Assembly: GCF_007990755.1 (NCBI RefSeq)
Contig: NZ_BJXA01000082.1
Coordinates: forward strand, 1 to 39,601
Origin: Nocardia ninae NBRC 108245
GTDB lineage: Bacteria > Actinomycetota > Actinomycetes > Mycobacteriales > Mycobacteriaceae
Direction of reading: 5' to 3'
Length of the DNA: 39,601 nt
Shown here: in pieces, positions 38,201 through 39,601 of the stretch
Layout: each line of letters begins with the position of its first letter
How positions within the stretch are numbered: position 1 is the first letter of the stretch
Position numbers and translations under genes: made by a program
Notes under the pieces: generated by a model
The model's database searches: none
Seen by the model: only the letters and a program-made list of their open reading frames with translations
Told to the model about the DNA's origin: nothing

Positions 38201-39601
38201 CGTGCAGCGTCTGCGGTAGAACACCGTGACGCATCGCCAGCACCATCTTGATCAGGCCCGCGACGCCCGCCGCCGCTTGGGTGTGGCCGATGTTCGACTT
38301 CAGCGACCCCAGCCACAGCGGCCGCTGTGGATCCCGATCCGTGCCATAGGTCGCGATCAACGCGCCCGCCTCGATCGGGTCGCCCAGCTTGGTGCCGGTA
38401 CCGTGCGCCTCCACGGCGTCGACCTCATCGGGGCGCAGCCCGGCATCGGCCAGCGCCGCGCGAATAACCCGTTGCTGCGAAAGCCCATTCGGCGCGGACA
38501 GCCCGTTGCTGGCACCGTCGGAGTTCACCGCCGTGCCCCGGACCACCGCGAGGATCCGATGGCCGTTGCGCCGCGCGTCGGACAACCGTTCCAGCAGGAC
38601 CAGGCCCGCGCCCTCGGCGAAGCCGGTTCCGTCTGCGGCGTCGGCGAATGCCTTGCACCGGCCGTCGGCGGCGAGGCCGCGTTGCCTGCTGAACTCCACG
38701 AAGATGTTCGGATTCGCCATCACGGTGACACCACCGGCCAAGGCCAGGTCACATTCCCCGGCCCGCAGGGAACGCACTGCCAAATGCGTAGCCAGCAGCG
38801 ACGACGAGCACGCGGTGTCGACAGTGAGCGCAGGCCCCTCGAGCCCGAACACATAGGCCACTCGGCCCGAAATGACGCTGGTGTTCGTCCCGGTCATCAG
38901 ATAACCCTCGGCACCGCCCGCCCCCGAGCCCATCCCGTAGCCCTGCGAGATGGCGCCGACGAACACACCGGTTCGGCTGCCGCGCAACGCCTCCGTATCC
39001 ACCCCGGCGCGTTCGAACACCTCCCACGCGGTCTCCAGCAGCACCCGCTGCTGCGGGTCCATCGCGACCGCCTCACGCGGATTGATCCCGAACAGATCCG
39101 CGTCGAATTCGGTTGCATCGGAGAGGAACCCGCCGACATTGGCATAGGACTTGCCCAGTGCGTCCGGGTCGGCGTCGAATAATCCGGCGAGATCCCAGCC
39201 ACGATCGACAGGGAATTCCGACATCACATCGCGCCCCGATGCCGCCAAATCCCACAGCTTTTCGGGCGTCACGGCGGCGCCGGGATAGCGGCACCCCATC
39301 GCCACTATGACCACCGGATCGTCGGTCACAGCGGGCTGCGCGGTGACCCCGGAGGCAGGGGTGTCGCGGGTATCGCCGGACAGCAGGATCGATTCGAGGT
39401 GCCCCGCGATCGCCTGCACGGTCGGGTAGTCGAATACCAGCGTGGTCGGCAGTCGCAGGCCGGTGGCGGAATTGAGCCGGTTGCGCAATTCGACGCTGGT
39501 CAGCGAGTCGAATCCGAGGTCGCGCAATGGCGTGGTCACCGGCAGGTCCGCACCGTCGCCGTAGCCGAGTACCGCCGCAACGCAGTCCACCGCGAGCGCG
39601 G
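29259..39601 (-). CDS. Type I modular PKS, ACP(partial) - KS-AT0-DH-KR-ACP - KS-AT(malonyl)-DH-KR-ACP, N-terminus beyond window
   Basis: The frame is open to the window edge; GTG 39590 is an internal Val inside an ACP, so the protein starts outside. About 3446 residues are visible. First comes the tail of an ACP (GFDSL, Ser codon near 39504). Module 1: KS with DTACSSSL (Cys 38808-38810), an AT with GHAQGE instead of GHSxGE (Ala 37497-37499) and large deletions, DH with [10 protein letters not shown] (His 36915-36917), KR with LDD (B-type) and [11 protein letters not shown] (Ser 34755-34757). Module 2: KS (Cys 34071-34073), malonyl-type AT (GHSLGE Ser 32718-32720, HAFH), DH with [10 protein letters not shown] (His 31824-31826), KR, ACP (Ser 29613-29615). 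No ER. The last 70 residues are a helical docking domain ([19 protein letters not shown], then [19 protein letters not shown]) that should meet the N-terminal coiled coil of the next PKS. Confidence 0.95.
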   Translation of the reverse strand, partial: ALAVDCVAAVLGYGDGADLPVTTPLRDLGFDSLTSVELRNRLNSATGLRLPTTLVFDYPTVQAIAGHLESILLSGDTRDTPASGVTAQPAVTDDPVVIVAMGCRYPGAAVTPEKLWDLAASGRDVMSEFPVDRGWDLAGLFDADPDALGKSYANVGGFLSDATEFDADLFGINPREAVAMDPQQRVLLETAWEVFERAGVDTEALRGSRTGVFVGAISQGYGMGSGAGGAEGYLMTGTNTSVISGRVAYVFGLEGPALTVDTACSSSLLATHLAVRSLRAGECDLALAGGVTVMANPNIFVEFSRQRGLAADGRCKAFADAADGTGFAEGAGLVLLERLSDARRNGHRILAVVRGTAVNSDGASNGLSAPNGLSQQRVIRAALADAGLRPDEVDAVEAHGTGTKLGDPIEAGALIATYGTDRDPQRPLWLGSLKSNIGHTQAAAGVAGLIKMVLAMRHGVLPQTLHVDAPSRHVDWSAGGVRLLTEPRPWDTDGRPRRAAVSAFGISGTNAHLIIEAPQPTPAPQPTTRAGAPIPLVLSGRTAEVVEAAAVALHAFLADDPKIDLAGVGATLARRVRFDHRAVIVGANRDEVLTGLRARTVAGIASRGATVFVCPGRGAPWCGIARELLASSPVFADALSECAVALSEFVDWSPLDLLTSEDDTWLDRPDVVRPALWAMTIGLARVWASHGVSPDAVVGHAQGEVAAATIAGALTLSDAARIVTLPSALPRDDARAALASVGSLAAQVPMYSTSTGAPVGTTALDGDYWSRTLRQTEPCRGVAETVAAVGADAVAVELLLPDQGGLDQFVTALGRAHVAGVRVDFSALFADAQRVELPTYPFHRQRFWLAPGSPGGVVRPGHHPLLGDEVELAAGGGSVFTGELSTARTPWLVDHTIFGTVLMPGTGLVELALEAGERLGYGRVEELVLSAPLLLPAEGMVRVQVTVGELDNGVAPVHIYSRPAADGGWVRHASGLVAVEDTPNLAVDTAVWPPVDAMPLDVTGAYAGLAALGYDYGPAFQGLRAAWRHGTDILAEVALPPEQAADAAAFGLHPALLDAALHPLLLVGAAESVLLPFAWSGVSVQAVGAASLRVRLTPTGADTFAVRCDDPTGAQVAQVRSLTVRPVTAEQLRADSAALYRVTWEEIANTADTAELYPDWASVVAADELSEVVLLASGPHAMAELPDVVRAATEHALEAVQTWLREDRFVDKTLVVVTVGAVAAGVGDVVRDPAAAAVWGLLRSAQTEHPTRFVLVDIDDDDASRRAVAGVAGLGEPQVAIRAGRCTVPRLTRADAATRPIPAFAPGTVLVTGASGALAGVLTRHLVTERNVRHLLLVSRGRPSTDLIDDLTAAGAEVTWAACDVADADALAEVLRAVPPAHPLTAVVHLAGVLDDTVVEALTLDRLHTVGSPKVDGAWNLHTLTRSAPLTDFIVFSSAAATFGTGGQANYAAANAFLDALIGHRRALGLPGNSMAWGLWAESGSAMTGRLTTADLARLGALGLRPLTAADGMRLFDAARSFDEAVVLPLDLDLTPRPNAVQPLLSRLIRSTARRRANTVGSGHDLGRRVAALELDEALTLVTSLVADVVAAVLGYPNACGLSVTTPFKDLGLDSLTGIELRNRLNSATGVRLPTTLVFDYPTVHAIAEHIVDRLRADDARLPVAHAAPRPDTAEPVVIVAMSCRYPGGAGTPDELWQLVVDGAEVVSDFPADRGWDLAGLFDDDPDAVGKSYTRRAGFLSDAAEFDAELFGISPREAVAMDPQQRLILETTWEVFERAGIAPDALQGSSTGVFVGAMASGYGAGATDSEGYIGTGSHVSVISGRVAYVFGLQGPTVTIDTACSSSLVAMHLALRSLRSNECDLALAGGVTVMAKPNTFVEFSRQRGLSPDGRCRSFADAADGTGFSEGAGMVLLERMSDAKRNGHRILAVVRGSAMNSDGASNGLTAPNGVSQQRVIRAALADAGVAADSIDAVEAHGTGTALGDPIEAGALIATYGADRDPQRPLWLGSLKSNLGHTQAAAGVAGVIKMVLAMRHGVLPQTLHVDAPSRRVDWSAGGVRLLTDPRPWEASGRPRRAAVSSFGISGTNAHLILEEPAVAEPVSAEPVSAEPVSAEPVSAEPVAVMLSAGDEAAVRAYAGKLRAFVADAVDVAVADVAASLTVRARLDYRAALVAGSRDELLAGLAGLASGAGAVHRAAGGAPAMLFTGQGSQYPGMGRELYEAYPVFAAALDAVCAEFVGVLSVPLREVMFDEAGELIHRTEFTQPALFALETALFRLVTSWGVVPGYLIGHSLGEITAAHVSGVLSLADACLLVAARARLMASAPSGGAMVAIAASEDEVAGSLAGSASLVALAAVNGPASVVISGDADAVAEIAAVWSDAGRSVKRLTVSHAFHSPHMDSVPAEFEAAIAGLSFHPPMIPIISNVTGTLATAEQLMAPGYWAEHIRGAVRYADGVAVLAALGVAGYLELGPGGVLTAMTAGCLPDDADAVFVAALRAGTPEPRTLVAAVAELTAASAPVARPGLPEGSRIELPTYAFQRQRFWLAAPVPRSAGQSGHPLVSTEVVFADGGGAALTGDLPVAALPWLLDHAVLGSVLLPGTGLLELALHAGERVGCGRVDELVLEAPLLLAAGAQVRTQVTIGGLDAGRRAVRIYSRRDEGSEWIRHASGFVEPEVEVAEFGVGTWPPAGAAQLDLSDFYHRFAARGYDYGPAFQGVRAAWAVADEVLAEIALPEGTDGTAYTLHPALFDAAIQLLTLLPGDRPDEVRMPFAWSGVSVAAVGASALRVRLSAIGPDEVSVRLADHTGAPVAAVRSLVTRSVSPEQLAPSTIDDAWYDLSWQPLSDVVRDGTAIPAPTVTIHQDWPDIAGRTELPDVVLLAAAGPSDVDLPVAVRAVSARLLDAVKTWVREDRYAHSTLVVVTTGAVATGVGDAVTDPAGAAAWGLLRSAQIEHPDRFVLVDIDDDEASRHTLADIVSAGIAASEPQLALRHGAAVVPRVVRAPRSNPVPAPLRTDGTWLVTGATGAIAAHVARHLVTARGVRHLLLLSRSRPGDALIAELTAAGAAVTCASCDVADAAALARVLAAIPAAAPLTGVIHLAGVLVDGLVDSLTPEQFDAVLRPKVDGAWNLHTLTAGTDLTQFVLFSSAAGTLGSAGQANYAAANSVLDGIAGYRRQLGLPGISAAWGLWDGGGGAMGSDQGAVIEVNNGVRALSPAEGMQLLDRCLDSDRASALPARLDLPQLRSNAAAGLLPAVLRQLIGGRGRGKAADVDITEAGWAAGVRTLDADQAIAATTALVAAAAATVLGYPDATAVPEGKALSDLGFDSLAAVNFRNRLNAATGLRLPTTFVFDYSTVTDVARYVADELGLAKQSETVPGDSDAAIRELLAAIPVAALRRAGLVTVLQSLADSAEDPTPAAELDADYLATLDTESLINLALDESGR
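33232..33300 (-). repeat. 15-bp tandem repeat in the KS-AT linker of PKS module 2
   Basis: ACCGGCTCGGCCGAA is repeated four times without error (33232-33291) with a partial fifth copy (33292-33300). It is in frame and encodes AEPVS units in the linker between KS and AT of the second complete module. The unit length keeps the frame, so copy number could vary without damage. Confidence 0.95.

Noticed and set aside
39588-39590. GTG 39590 as the true start of the giant PKS
   Set aside because: It lies inside an ACP domain and the frame is open to the window edge, so the codon is an internal valine.

Overview
The window is high-GC actinobacterial DNA. Codon use, GTG starts, a possible leaderless start, a MobF/TraA-type relaxase and the style of the modular PKS/NRPS genes fit Mycobacteriales such as Nocardia or Rhodococcus; the genus is an inference. 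It has two unlike halves that meet near 20.08 kb.

The left half (1 to about 20,050, mostly + strand) looks like the backbone of a conjugative plasmid or integrated conjugative element. It holds the C-terminal part of a primase-polymerase protein, a small zinc-ribbon protein, a ParB-like protein, a DUF932 protein, a C5-cytosine DNA methyltransferase, a single-stranded DNA-binding protein and a 1549-residue relaxase-helicase. A 147-bp region that can fold into a cloverleaf lies directly before ssb. A repeat-rich spacer before the relaxase is a candidate oriT or operator. Two paralogous 99-residue membrane proteins bracket the relaxase. Downstream is cargo: a 1239-residue protein with a DUF4297/Cap4-like nuclease domain, a STAND-type NTPase and a helical-repeat region, built like an Avs antiphage sensor, then a cysteine-rich protein of unknown function and an unknown gene on the - strand. 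No integrase, type IV secretion genes or coupling protein are seen.

The right half (about 20,050 to 39,601, all - strand) is the end of a modular type I PKS-NRPS assembly line. In transcription order it holds a giant PKS (N-terminus off the window: ACP, then KS-AT-DH-KR-ACP twice), a one-module PKS (KS-AT-DH-KR-ACP) and an NRPS (C-A-PCP plus part of a second C domain). Every complete module has DH and KR but no ER, so colinearity predicts a conjugated triene passed to an NRPS module whose specificity code reads threonine (DFWNIGMVHK). Two things break the simple picture. The first module's AT has lost its catalytic serine (GHAQGE) and about 100 residues. The NRPS stops inside its second C domain at the point where it meets the plasmid-like DNA, on a 14-bp dyad, and its stop codon overlaps the start of the next gene.

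The most notable items are the candidate STAND nuclease defence gene, the dead AT, the NRPS/element junction, the cloverleaf before ssb and the candidate oriT.
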